A stretch of DNA of 64,000 nucleotides from Cymodocea nodosa (Eukaryota; Streptophyta; Magnoliopsida; Alismatales; Cymodoceaceae), in assembly GCA_036874045.1 (NCBI GenBank), contig CM072335.1, positions 15,272,001 through 15,336,000 of the forward strand, read 5' to 3'. The position numbers were made by a program, and so were the translations under genes. Position 1 is the stretch's first letter. The number at the start of each line of letters is the position of its first letter. Below the pieces are notes generated by a model that saw only the letters and a list, made by a program, of their open reading frames with translations, was not told where the DNA came from and did not search any database. Shown piece by piece: positions 33,429 to 45,466 of this stretch.

Positions 33429-35178
33429 CTTCTTTTTGTTTAAAAACAATCTAACATTATCTTTTATATTCATATTAGTTGTAAGTACTATTGATTTATC
33501 ATTAGCTTCATACTCACTCATAGAATTATTACTCTTCTTAACATTCTTTTTATTTTCAAATCTAGTATAACCAAGACCAAATCGATTTTTATCAGATGTT
33601 AATTTCTTTTAATCATGCTCATACATTTCAGTAAGATCATACCAAGATTTTATACTTGTGTTTAAATTTTTATTACATACAAAATCTTTTTCTGCACAAG
33701 AATTTTTAAATAAAGAATATGCAGACCTAGTAATTGGTCTAATACTAGTGTTTTGAATTTCATGCTCAGGTTTCTGAATTTTCAGTTTACTATAACTATT
33801 TGAAATTTTAGAAACATTAGTAACTAAATTTCCAGAACAAGAAATAAAATTTTTAGAAACATTGATAGTCATGTTAAAAGAACATTTAGATAAATCACAT
33901 TGATTTATATTATTACTACATGATTTATCCCTTGAATTACCTACTTCTACATATTTATTACCTTGTTTCATAATAAAAGAAATTTTAGTCTTAGATTTAC
34001 TTGAACTGCAACTAATAAATCTTTTGTTTGCTTGAGATTCAAGGTATTCAGAATAATCAAATCCTAAGCCAAATTTATATGACACCACAAGGGTACTAGT
34101 TAGCTTGTCTAACTTAGTTTGACTTAAATTTCATTTCTCAATGGTGGAATTTAACTCTAGCTCTCTCATTTTTAATTTATCAATCTCTAACTCACAATCA
34201 TTTATGTTGTTTCTCAATTTTTCATTTTTAGATTCTATCTTTAATTTTTCAGCATTTATATTCTGTATTTGTTCATGCAAGACACATTCATTAAATCTAA
34301 ATTTATGTAAATCTATAACAGATTTTCATTATTACATTTAAACTTTTCTAAAGTAGTAGATAGGAAACAATTTTCTTCCATAATGGACAAAGAGTTTCTA
34401 ATATTCTTATTTTCCAATTTACAAGTTTTAAGTTTTTGTAATAATGCATGATAAGCACATAATAATTCATCAAAGTTAAAATTTGAATGACTTTCAGGAT
34501 CAAATATTACCTCAAGCTCATCTACCATGAAGCACACATGAGCAACATCTTCTACTCTTGTTCTTCTTCTGAATGTGAAGATTTTGATGATGATTTCTCA
34601 AATTCAAACTCTTCTGACGTGTCATCCCAAGTGACCTTCAAAGCCTTTTTCTTGTAAAACTTTTTCTAGGTATTTTGTGCCTTCTTTTGATTTGTCCTAC
34701 TTTGTTTTTCATTTTTCCTTATTGGACAATCTAGAGAAAGATATCCAGGTTTCTTGCAATTGTAACATACATACTTTTTATATGAAGAATTCTTTTCATT
34801 TAGTGACTTTGACATTGAGGGTTTGTCATTTCTATTCCTTCGCTGTCTCCTAGCTTTCCATGCTTTCTTGAATTTTCTAGTCAGCAAAATCAAATCTTCT
34901 TCAGAATCAATTGATATTTCAAAATCTAAATTAATTTCAAAGGCTATTTCTTTCTTCATTTTTAATTTGTTGTGACTTAGTGAATCATTTAATTGAACTT
35001 CATAAGTAGTTAAATTTCCTATAAGTTCATTTATAATATAAACATTTAAATCTCATGATTCCTAAATTGATGTCACTTTCTAAGATCATTTAGAACTTAA
35101 GGATTTAAGAATTTTTCTTACCAAATCCTTCTGTTCAAAATTCTTTCCTAAGTATTTTAAAGAGTTTATTATATCTAG
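33429..35178 (-). pseudogene. gag: S3 gag, C-terminal part, split by S2
   Basis: On the minus strand this continues the gag that starts at 45904. It covers the zinc knuckle (CYNCKKPGYLSLDC, about 34740), the acidic segment, a coiled-coil region and the Ser/Asn-rich tail (ITRSAYSLFKNSC), collinear with S2 36867-39120. It is broken by several stops and shifts. It ends at 33429, where the gypsy LTR begins. TCTAG (35174-35178) is the left target duplication of S2. Confidence 0.85.
35174..35178. repeat. S2 target-site duplication, left copy
   Basis: TCTAG, repeated at 45462-45466 on the other side of S2. Confidence 0.9.
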
Positions 35179-36666
35179 TATTGAATATTTTTGTTTTGAT
35201 GATATAAATACTTGTCTTTATTGGATCTGAAGTTAATAACTAGTCGTTCGTTGCATTAATTTCTCATTTAGCTAAACGTTAAGTTAACGTGTGTTTTTAT
35301 TGAAAAGCATGATATGTTTTAATGTTATTTCTTCTGTATCATGAACAGTGCACGTTTAGACAACTCGTTAAGTTAGAGTTTTGTTTGTATAGAGGTCACG
35401 TGAGAACTCGTTAAGTTAGAGGCTTAAAGGTTAAAATAGGTCACGTGATAACTCGTTAAGTTAGTGAGTAAAAGAAGAGACGAACTCGTTAAGTTAGTGT
35501 TATACACGTGGTGAAATTATAAGTTACGAATGTTGTATTGTATCACGTGAGGTGCACATGTTTAACTCATTAAGTTAACATAACTAAACGTGTTGAGTTA
35601 CTATATTGAACACTAAGGCAACGCGTTAGGTTAGTGTTATAAACTTAAGTTGTTATTTTTGCATGTGGTAAAACTCTTATTATAAAAACATTTGTTTATT
35701 ACTGGTTCGTTGAGTTATCATAACACAACGGAGATGGTTCGTTGAGATAGCATAACACCACAGACTTAGTTCGTTGAGTTAGCTACAGTACTTGTCACAT
35801 GAAATAGCACATGGTGAACTCGTTAAGTTAGAAATGTTAAGTTATATATATATACTTGTGTTACTCGTTTAGTTAACATTAAAGTAACAACTTCTTATTA
35901 CACTGATGAAAAATTTTTGGACGAGAAAGTTTATTTTCAGGAAATTTTTCAGAGATCCAGAACTGATGATTAAAGAAAATTCGAAAAATAAACGGAGGTT
36001 AGAACGTGTGTGTTTCGATGAAGGAAAAAGAAAAGACGTGGAGAAGTGGAAAACTGGTAGTGGTTAAACGTGAAGGATATGCATGAAATGAAGATATAGT
36101 ATAAAAGAGATAGAATTCTCGTTGATCAATTTATCCTTGCACACAAAACGAAAAATCTTTTCAAGGATCAAACCATCCCCGCACATCAAAAGAAAAATCT
36201 TTTTCATGGATCAAAAACACCTCTTCGGGAAAAATCTCTCAAGTGGAAGAAAGTTCAGTAAAGCATAAAAAGGTAAGATTTTCATCACTGAAGATTTGAA
36301 GTATCAGAAGAAAGCAAATTCGGTGAAGCATGAAAAGACAAGATATTCGTCACTGAATAATTGCTAAAGAAGAAAAAGAAGAAGAAGAAAGATCTCAAAC
36401 AGGGAGAAAAGTTTTAAATTCCGCAAATTAGTTTTCTCTGTTTGTAGTTAAGAAATTGTTTAGATGATATATGATATCGAGTTATAATTGCATCTACAAT
36501 TTTTGAGGAGAATTGAATTGTATATTGTAATTGAAACCTTGAATAAAAATGATTTTATGAAAACAATGTCTCAACTTGTTTTTGAGTTTTAAAGTTTCAA
36601 TTATATTTCAGAAAATATTAAAAATACACAATTCACCCCCCTCTTGTGTAGCCATACGATCCTACA
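35179..36666 (+). repeat. S2 5' LTR (1488 bp)
   Basis: It reads TATTGAATATTTTTG (the TG start mutated to TA) to CGATCCTACA. It lacks about 90 bp found near the start of the 3' LTR (after TTTTGATGAT). Four CACGTG boxes lie at 35397, 35442, 35505 and 35544 among AACTCGTTAAGTTAG repeats. A TATA box TATAAAAG lies at 36100-36107, with a GAA-rich leader after it. Confidence 0.92.
36100..36107 (+). promoter_or_regulatory. S2 LTR TATA box
   Basis: TATAAAAG, downstream of the repeated-motif U3 and about 560 bp before the LTR end. The 3' LTR has the same box at 44894. Transcription would start some 30 bp later. Confidence 0.65.
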
Positions 36667-36668
36667 AA

Positions 36669-36680
36669 TGGTATCAGAGC
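36669..36680 (+). other. S2 primer-binding site (initiator Met tRNA)
   Basis: TGGTATCAGAGC, two bases past the LTR end. Confidence 0.95.
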
Positions 36681-36866
36681 TTTGTGAATAATATTTGACA
36701 TAAAATCGATACCAACTTATTTAATATCATTGCTTATTCTACCTTCCTTGTTTTTAAACGAAAATTAATATCTAAGCATATGTTTAACTCTATTGATTTA
36801 AGGCTCAAGTTGTTTTAAAGTTTTTAGACTGTTTAAAATCAAATAGGTTGAAAAATCTAAGGTAAA

Positions 36867-39124
36867 ATGGCTACTGGAAATGGTAATTTTTCTTTATATG
36901 AATGCCAAAATCTTAATCGTCCTCCTTTATTTGATGGAATACATTTTGAATATTGGAAATATAGGATGGTTGTTTCTCTTCAAAGTATAGATCATAAATT
37001 GTGGTTCATGATTTCTAAACCATATACTCCATTAACTACTCCTTATAATACTTGGACAATTACTGAAAAAGAAAATGAAACTCAGAATGCTAAGGGCTTA
37101 AATATTTTATTTTGTGCATTGAGTTATGAACAGTTCAGTAAAGTGTCAGCATATAAATCTGCTTATGAGGTATGGCATGCATTAGAAGTTTCACATGAAG
37201 GTACTTCTCAAGTTAAAGAGACAAAAATAAACATGTTGATTCATAAGTATGAACTCTTTAAGATGCATGAAGACGAAAATATTTCTGAGATGTTTTCCAG
37301 ATTTCTTGATATCATAAACTCTTTAAAATATTTAGGAAAGAATTTTGAATAGAAGGATTTAGTGAGGAAAATTCCCAGATCCCTAATTTCTAAATGGTCT
37401 CAAAAAGTAACATCAATTGAGGAATCATGAGATTTAAATGTTTATACTATGAATGAACTTATAGGAAATTTAACAGCTTATGAAGTTCAATTAAATGAAT
37501 CATTGAGTCACAACAAACTAAAAATGAAGAAAGAAATAGCCTTCGAAATCAATTCAGATTCTGATATATCTACTAATTCTGACGAGGATTTGATTTTGCT
37601 GATTAGGAAATTCAAGAAAGCATGGAAAGCTAGGAAACAGCAAAGGAACAAAAATGATAAACCCTCAACGTCAAAATCATTGAATGACAAGAATTCTTCA
37701 TCCAGAAAGTATGTATGTTACAACTGTAAGAAACCTGGACATCTTTCTCCAGATTGTCCTATGAGGAAAAATGAAAAGCAAAGTAAGACAAATCAGAAGA
37801 AGACGGCTCAGAAAACTCAAAAAAAGTTTTAAAAGAAAAAGGCTTTGAAGGTCACTTGGGATGACACGTCTGAAGAGTCAGAATCTGAGGAATCAACATC
37901 AAAATCTTCACATTCAGAAGGAGAACAAGAGTTAGAAGACGTTGCTCATGTGTGCTTCATGGTAGATGAGTCTGAGGTAATATCTGATCCTGAAAGTCAT
38001 TCAGATTTCAACTTTGATGAATTATTATGTGCTTATCATGCATTATTACAAAAACTTAAAGTATGTAAACTGGAAAATAAGAATATTAAAAAATCTTCAT
38101 CCATTATGGAAGAAGAAAATTGTTTCCTATCTACTACTTTAGAAAAGTTTAAATGTGATAATGAAAATCATGCTAGAGATTTGCAAAAATTTAGATTTAA
38201 TGAATGTATCTTGCATGAACAAATACAGAATATAAATGCTGAAAAATTAAAGATAGAATCTGAAAATGAAATGTTGAGAAACAATATAAATGAACTTGAA
38301 TTAGAGATAGAAAAATTAAAATTGAGAGAGCAAGATTTAAATTCTACCTTTGAGAAATGGAATTTAAGTCAAACTAAGTTAGACAAACTAACTAGTACCC
38401 CTGCGGTGTCTTATAAATTTGGCTTAGGATTTGATTATCCTGAATATCCTGAATCTCAAGCCAATAAAGGATTTATTAGTTGCAGTTCAAGAAATCTAAG
38501 ACTAAAATTCCTTTCATTATGAAATAAGGTAATAAATATGTAGAAGTAGGTACTTCAAGGGATGAATCATGCAGTAATAATATAAATCAATGTGATTTGT
38601 CAAATTGTACTTCTAACATGACTATAAATGTTTCTAAAAATCTTGTTTCTTGTTTTGGAAATTCAGTTTCTAATGTTTCTAAAATTTCAGACAATTGTAG
38701 TAAACTGAAAATTCAGAAACTTGAGCACGTAATTCAATACACTGGTATTAGACCAATTACTCATTCTGCATGTGATAAAACAAAAAATTCTTGTTCAAAA
38801 AAAGATTTTGTATGTACAGAAAGTGTTAATACAAGTACAAAATCTTGGTATGAACTTACAGAAATGTATAAGCATGACCAAAATAAATTAATATCTGATA
38901 AAAATATGTTTGGTCTTGATTGTACTACATCTGAAAACAAAAAGAATGATTGCAAACGCAATAATGCTATATGTGAGTATGAAGCTAATGATAAATCAAT
39001 AGTACTTACAACTAATAAGAATATAAATGATAATGTTAAACTATTTTTAAACAAAAAGAAGAAATATGCATTTAATGAACTTGGTCCTCAACAACATTGG
39101 GTACCAAGAAAAAGTTTTTATTAA
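36867..39124 (+). pseudogene. gag: S2 gag
   Basis: This is the capsid/nucleocapsid polyprotein. From ATG 36867 it begins MATGNGNFSLYE and has LFDGIHFEYWKYRM, KINMLIHKYELFKM and MFSRFLDIINSL, a UBN2-like gag domain. A zinc knuckle CYNCKKPGHLSPDC follows (about 37716-37757), then an Asp/Glu/Ser-rich stretch, a long coiled coil (about 38030-38370) and a Ser/Asn-rich tail ending VPRKSFY. Stops: TAG 37350 (CAG in S3), TGA near 37428 (also in S3) and TAA 37830. A one-base deletion near 38487 shifts frame. The gag of about 750 codons is long, as in Sireviruses. Confidence 0.88.
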
Positions 39125-39373
39125 TTTGTGTTGTAGGAGGAAACAACATTAAAATGGATCTTAGACAGTGGAGCATCAAGTCACATGACCGGACAAAAAA
39201 GTCTATTACAAAATTTTACAAATACCATGAAAGGAAGTGTAACATTTGGAAACAAAAGCAAAGATAAAATCATAGGTATGGGCAATGTTCAAATAACTCC
39301 TACTTGTGTTATTTCAAATGTACTATATGTAGAAAACCTAGGTTTTAATTTGCTGAGTGTCATAAATGGATAA
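39125..39373 (+). pseudogene. S2 protease fragment
   Basis: It carries the aspartic protease motif LDSGASSHMTG (Asp at 39164) and continues FGNKSKDKIIGMGNVQI and ENLGFNLLSV, the usual copia protease end. It is cut at about 39365 by the internal deletion and fused to late RT. Confidence 0.85.
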
Positions 39374-40184
39374 AGGTATATTTTTAAATCAGGAAAAATA
39401 TGCAGATGAAATGCTTAAGAAAATTAATTTTAATGATACAAGGATTCGAGGAACTTTGATGAGTACTACTTTAAAGTTAGATATTGATGACATAGGAAAA
39501 TCTATAGATTAAAGAAAATACAGAAGTATGATTGGTTCATTACTTTATTTGACTGCTAGTAGACCTGATATTATGTTTGCTGTGTGTGTTTGTGCTAGAT
39601 TTCAATCTAATCCTAAAGAATCACACTTAATTGCAGTTAAAAGAATATTTAGATATATACAAGGAACTAAAAATTTCAACCTGTATTATTCTAAGGATAG
39701 TTTAATAGATCTTATAGGATATACTAATGCTGATTATGTAGGATCTAAATCTGATAGAAAGAGTACTAGTGACACATATCAATTATTGGGAAATAATTTG
39801 GTGTTATGGTTTAGTAAAAAGCAAAACTGTGTAGCACTTTCTACTACAGAAGCTGAATATGTTGCTGCTGCACTGTGTTGCACTCAGATTCTATGGATAA
39901 GGCAAACTTTAAAAGATTTTGGATTATCTTATGATACAACTGAGATTTATTGTGATAGTAGTTTTGCAATAAATCTTTCTAAAAATCCTGTATTACATTC
40001 AAGGGCAAAACATATAGAGGTTAGACATCATTTTCTAAGAGATAACATAATTAAAAGAAAAATTAAATTAGAATTTGTGTCTAGTAAAAATCAATTAGCT
40101 GATATATTTACAAAACCTCTAGACAAAAATACATTCTGCAACATTAGATTAAATTTAGGTATTTGTAGGCTATGTGATGTGTAA
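39366..40184 (+). pseudogene. S2 late RT and RNase H
   Basis: It matches S1 pol from about 9805 to 10629. RT thumb/connection (STTLKLDIDDIGKSID) and RNase H (SRPDIMFAVCVCARFQ; STTEAEYVAAALCC; IYCDSSFAINLSKN; KHIEVRHHFLRD) end LGICRLCDV at 40184. TAG at about 39510 stands for CAA in S1. From 39528 it is open, including the lysine codon where S1 has TAA. Confidence 0.9.
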
Positions 40185-41112
40185 AATGCTTAAACTCCAC
40201 ATAAAAAGATAAATATTATTGATGATGTTGTTCACCTCATAGATATTATATACTTATTATAAATATCTAAAGTAATATCTAAACTGCTGCTTAAGATACT
40301 ATGTATTTATTGTAAAATCATAGTAGTATCTTATTGATTTTAAGTAGTTTATCAATTTTAATAGTTTTTACGATTTTAAGTGGAAGTGTAAATGAAAAAC
40401 ATTAAATACTTCTGACATTCTGAAATTTTGATTAAATGTTTTCTTTGAATCAAGGAAAATGCATATGATCATGCATAAATTTGACTTAATTGATTAAACT
40501 TGTAGAATAAGTTATATGTAACTCATCTTAAACTGTTAATCAAAAGTATAAGCTTATTGAAACTGATTTATATTCTTAATACAATCATAGAAGTAAAAAT
40601 TGTATGAGATTTGTGTTTTATTGCATCTGTATTAATGGAATACATATATATTGTGCTTAAAATGAAAAGTGCTTACAAAGTAAAAATCTTTGAGAGTTTA
40701 TTGATCAGTTTGATCACGAGCCTTTTGTACTTGAGCAGATAGGTATGTAAGGATTGTTGTCCTGAAAAATGATTCTTTAAATCTAGCAACCTAAGGTCCT
40801 GATCAGATCTGGGATTGTTGACTGAAAGCTCATTACACGGGTACATTAGAAATCTCTTGTATGATTCAAGCTTTTCAAACTAACTTTTAAAGAAAATTAT
40901 CAATATTTACTATTTTGAAAAGAAAAAGTTGTTTCATTAATTACAGATATTTTTGAATCGCATATAGTTTATACCAATATGACTACTGATTTATTGAATC
41001 AACATTAGTACTTTTGAAAACGTTTATTTGAGATACATTCTTTTATTCTCCTTGAATTAAACACTTATATCAAGAAAATCTTTCTCGCTTGTTACTGTTA
41101 CAACCTGTGACG
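40185..41112 (+). other. S2 spacer between pol and ORF3
   Basis: It is collinear with S1 10630-11505 and then jumps to just before the ORF3 start, lacking about 620 bp. Its core (40690-40885) is the block shared with gypsy G2. No coding frame is visible. Confidence 0.65.
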
Positions 41113-43379
41113 ATGGTCTCCAAGTTCTACAAAGGTCGTGGCAGAGGAAAAGGCAAAAGCAGAAGAGATGCAAAAGGAAAAGAAATAGAGAATGATGAAG
41201 TTCCACGTACTTGGTTCAAGAAAATATTTCGAGTGGACAAAAGGTTAGCAGAACTTTATAGAGATTACTTCTTTCCTTGGGGAATATTAGATGAAGTTAG
41301 ACAAGAACTTTGACATACTGATGCAAATATTACATACATGGGTATTCGTAGTAAATTTGATAGAGAATATAGAATGAAATGTGCTGAGATTGCATTTTTG
41401 GAATAGTATGCAAAATATTTGGAAAAAGGTGTAGGTTCATCAAATAGAACTCTTCAAACTCCTATAAACGGTACAAGACTACATGCATTTGAGGAAGAGC
41501 ATGAATCAGCTATCCCTACTCCTTTATATTCAAAACAAGTAGAATCAGATATTGCTGTAGACAAAACAAAAGTTGACAGTCTTCGAAAGGCCGTTGCAAT
41601 AGAAAGTGCCTTAGAAGAATTAAAGTAGAAAACTTTTATGGAGCAATTTGAAAAGAAAACAACAATACTTGAAAAGGAGAAACAGAAATGTTATAGAAGA
41701 AGGAAAGTTAGAAAAATTATGTCTAAGGAAACAAAGTCTATTGAAAAAGGAAAATCAGATGAAAATTTATTTCCAAAGGACAATATATGCCTAGACATTG
41801 TACCTTATTGTGCATCTGATAAACTCATCAGTTCCGAACACACTGAAACTGATGAAGATAATGAGATTTTATTTTCCCGTGCTAGAAAACTTGAGAAGAA
41901 ATCCAAGTCAAATATGAGCTCAAGTTTTTCTATTAGTACAAGTCCTGATGATGTAGAAATTCACAAATCAGAGCATCAAGCACCTGACATTGAACGAGTT
42001 ATTACAAATATAATTGACAATGTTGAAGCAGTAACTAGTTCAAAGGTTGAATTGTCTGGAGTAGCAGATATTGAAATTGTTAAAACTCCAAAAGAGCTAA
42101 AAGTTAACCAGCCTTCTACGGAATCTATAGAAGTAGAGTCTGAGAATTCACAGCATGAATCAATGGAATTATCTGTTGAACAAAATGAACAATTACAGAT
42201 AGATACATCGGTTGTAGAATTTGTGAAAAATTGTACTCTGAACATTCTATAGAGACTAAACAAATGAATGTTGAGCATATTGACAATGTTCCTAACACTA
42301 TTGAAGCTGAAGAATCAAGCTTACCTGAGCAACTTCAAGATAATATTTTGGAAGAGGAACAACATGACATTCATTTTGAAGAAGAGGTTCCTGAAGATGA
42401 ATTAAACTCTGAATCACGGCTTCAGGTATCACCTTCTTTGTGTACAATATTAAAAATTCAAGGTAATGCAATTCATTTTAGATCTGAAGAAGCATTGCAG
42501 AAATACAATAATCTGATTACATGTCAGATTCTGCATGCTCGTCCAATAAAATTGAGAAATTTGATGGAAATAAGAGATCTGTTTGAGTTTCAATGCCTCA
42601 TTAAATTCTTGCCAGTAGGAACAAAATGGAAGCAATACACAGAGCTTATTGCAACTTTTTATAGCAATTTGGTCAAGAATGGAAATTTTTTGAAAACTCA
42701 AATAAATGAACAGGAGTTTATGTTGTCTCCTGAGTTAATTTTTGAAGATTTAGGATTAAAGAATGAAGGTGTTGTTGTTACCAACAGATTTGACATAATA
42801 AGACAACTAGAATGGAACATTCAGTCTTTATCAAAAATTCCAGATGTATATTCTGAAATGAGATTAATGGAAAATCTAAATGCAGAGGCAAGGTTTATTG
42901 CAAATATATTGCATGCAAATTTATTTTAAAGAGTTGGACACAATTTGGAAGTCAATAGAAGCTGTTTATATGCAACTTATGGCCTACTGAATAGAATTCA
43001 AATAAATTGGTTTGATGTTTTTATGTCTCAACTACAGCATATGAGTTCAAAGTTATTTTATGGTGATGCGATATGTAGAATCCTTGCAAGCCAATTGACT
43101 TTATTTGACTGGCCCTCTGAAACTAAAGGCATGAGAGCATTTAGTGTCAAAGATTTGCAAAAATTCCAGGCCATGCATAAACCTCAACGACAACAACAAC
43201 AACAACCTGATACAGACCATATACAACAACAACAACAAAGTTATTCAGTTCAAGTAGAACAGCAAACCCAGCTACCTCCTAACTTAGATGTAGTGCTTAA
43301 CGACATCAGAAATGATATTAGGCATCTAGGAGATAAAATATGTAATGCTATAAGTGATATACTTAGGAGGGGTCGATAA
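41113..43379 (+). pseudogene. S2 ORF3
   Basis: This is the best reading of the copia ORF3. From ATG 41113 (MVSKFYKGRGRGKGKSRR) it runs about 755 codons to TAA 43377. Order: basic N-terminus, helical charged part, acidic/Ser-rich middle, conserved domain (HFRSEEALQKYNN at about 42474; EIRDLFEF; KFLPVGTKWKQY; LGLKNEGVVVTN; RIQINWFDVF; KLFYGDAICR). A Gln-rich segment follows (43188-43236), then a helix DIRNDIRHLGDKICNAI. Stops are TGA 41311, TAG 41404, TAG 41626 and TAA 42927, and S1 has sense codons at all four. A one-base deletion lies near 42225. No membrane segment was seen. It shares its domain with gypsy ORF3. Function is unknown. Confidence 0.82.
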
Positions 43380-43872
43380 CTGTTTTTGTTTGTTTCTGAA
43401 TACAAAATGTAATGTTTGTATTACTTGTTTGATTTGATTGAACAATACATTTTTCTGTAAATGTCTTCAATTATTATTCTTGTTTACAGAAAGAGTTGTT
43501 GTAATTATATCTCTTATATATATATATATATATATATTCTCTGTAATTATCTTTTTGATTAATGACAAAAAGGGGGAGAAATATTATAAAAAGATGATTA
43601 TGATCTTAATTGCATATATATATTATAAAAGGAGATGCTATTTAAATGATTATTATAATCTGACAGATGATAATTAGAAAACTGATACTTATATAATTAT
43701 TGACATCTGAGAGTTTTAGTTCTGAGAGGTAAAATTTACACAAATAATAGAAATAAGCTTAAGTGAACTTAAGTCAATAAACAAGTTTGTTGAATTAAAA
43801 GTTAACCCAACGAAGGTGCTTTGTTGAGTTAAACATATTTCATAATTGATTTAATATGGTTTTGTCATCATC
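43380..43872 (+). other. S2 3' untranslated region with internal PPT
   Basis: It carries an (TA)n tract at about 43515-43536, the internal PPT AAAAAGGGGGAGAAAT at about 43567 and a CAACG/TTGAGTTAAAC dyad at 43800-43835. It is collinear with S1. Confidence 0.6.
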
Positions 43873-43886
43873 AAAAAGGGGGAGAT
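43873..43886 (+). other. S2 terminal polypurine tract
   Basis: AAAAAGGGGGAGAT directly before the 3' LTR. Confidence 0.93.
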
Positions 43887-45461
43887 TGTTGAGTATTTTT
43901 GTTTTGATGATGTGTGCTGAATGAAAATAATCATATTTGCTCAATTACTATTGCTTATGAAAAGAAATTAAAATCATCAATTAATACAGAAAAAGCTTAC
44001 TGATATAAATACTTGTCTGTATTAGATCTGAAGTTAATAACTAGTCGTTTTGTTGCATTAATTTCTCATTTAACTAAACGTTAAGTTAACGTGTGTTTTT
44101 ATTGAAAAACATGATATGTTTTAATATTATTTCTTCTGTATTCATGAACAGTGCACGTTTAGACAACTTGTTAAGTTAGAGTTTTGTTTGTATAGAGGTC
44201 ACGTGAGAACTCATTAAGTTAGAGGCTTAAAGGTTAAAATAGGTCACGTGATAACTCGTTAGTAAAAGAAGAGACGAACTCGTTAAGTTAGTGTTATACA
44301 CATGGTGAAATTGTAATTTACGAATGTTGTATTGTATCACGTGAGGTGCACATGTTTAACTCGTTAAGTTAACATAACTAAACGCGTTGAGTTGCTATAT
44401 TGAACACTAAGGCAACACGTTAGGTTAGCGTTATAAACTTAAGTTGTTATTTTTGCACATGGTAAAATTCTTATTATAAAAACATTTGTTTATTACTGGT
44501 TCGTTGAGTTATCATAACACAACGGAGATGGTTCGTTGAGATAGCATAACACCACGGACTTAGTTCGTTGAGTTAGCTACAGTACTTATCACGTGAAATA
44601 GCACATGGTGAACTCGTTAAGTTAGAAATGTTAAGTTATATATATATACTTGTGTTACTCGTTTAGTTAACATTAAAGTAACGACTTCTTATTACACTAA
44701 TGAAAAATTTTTGGACAAGAAAGTTTATTTTTAGGAAATTTTTCAGAGATCTAGGACTGATGATTAAAGAAAATTCGAAATATAAACGTGGGTTAGAACG
44801 TGTGTGTTTTGATGAAGGAAAAAGAAAAGACGTGGAGAAGTGGAAAACTGGTGGTGGTTAAACGTGAAGGATATGCATGAAATGATGATACAGTATAAAA
44901 GGCATAGAATTCTCGTTGATTAATTTATCCTTGCACACAAAACGAAAAATCTTTTCAAGGATCAAACCATCCCTACACACCAAAAGAAAAATCTTTTTTA
45001 GGGATCAAAAACACCTATTCGGGAAAAATCTCTCAAGTGGAAGAAAGTTTAGTGAAGCATAAAAAGGTAAGATTTTCGTCACTGAAGATTTGAAGTATCA
45101 GAAAAAAGTAAATTCAGTGAAGCATGAAAAGATAAGATATTCGTCACTGAAGAATTGCTGAAGAATAAAAAAAAGAAGAAGAAAGATCTCAAACAGGGAG
45201 AAAAGTTTTAAATTCTGCAAATTAGATTTCTCTGTTTGTAGTTATGAAATTGTTTAGATGATACATGGTATCGAGTTATAATTGCATCTACAATTTCTAA
45301 GGAGAATTGAATTGTATATTGTAATTGAAACCTTGAATAAAAATGATTTTATGAAAACAATGTCTCGACTTGTTTTTGAGTTTTAAAGTTTCAATTATAT
45401 TTCAGAAAATATTAAAAATACACAATTCACCCCTCTTGTGTGGTAGCCATACGATCCTACA
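43887..45461 (+). repeat. S2 3' LTR (1575 bp)
   Basis: It reads TGTTGAGTATTTTTG to CGATCCTACA. It carries the same AACTCGTTAAGTTAG/CACGTG arrays and TATA box (44894) as the 5' LTR. The two LTRs differ by scattered, mostly transition-type changes and the 5' deletion, so insertion is not very recent. Confidence 0.93.
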
Positions 45462-45466
45462 TCTAG
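45462..45466. repeat. S2 target-site duplication, right copy
   Basis: TCTAG directly after the CCTACA end of the 3' LTR. Confidence 0.9.

Larger units (their letters stand above)
35179..45461 (+). mobile_element. S2: complete-ended Sirevirus-like copia element
   Basis: The 10283-bp element has two LTRs, an initiator-Met PBS, gag, part of pol, a spacer, ORF3 and two PPTs. It is flanked by the 5-bp duplication TCTAG and inserted in S3 gag, which is on the minus strand. A large internal deletion removes everything from late protease to late RT. All frames are broken, so it is non-autonomous. It is the best reference copy for the S1-S4 family. Confidence 0.92.

Noticed and set aside
36669..36680. 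TGGTATCAGAGC as a tRNA gene piece
   Set aside because: It sits just past an LTR end and is the primer-binding site complementary to initiator-Met tRNA. No cloverleaf follows.
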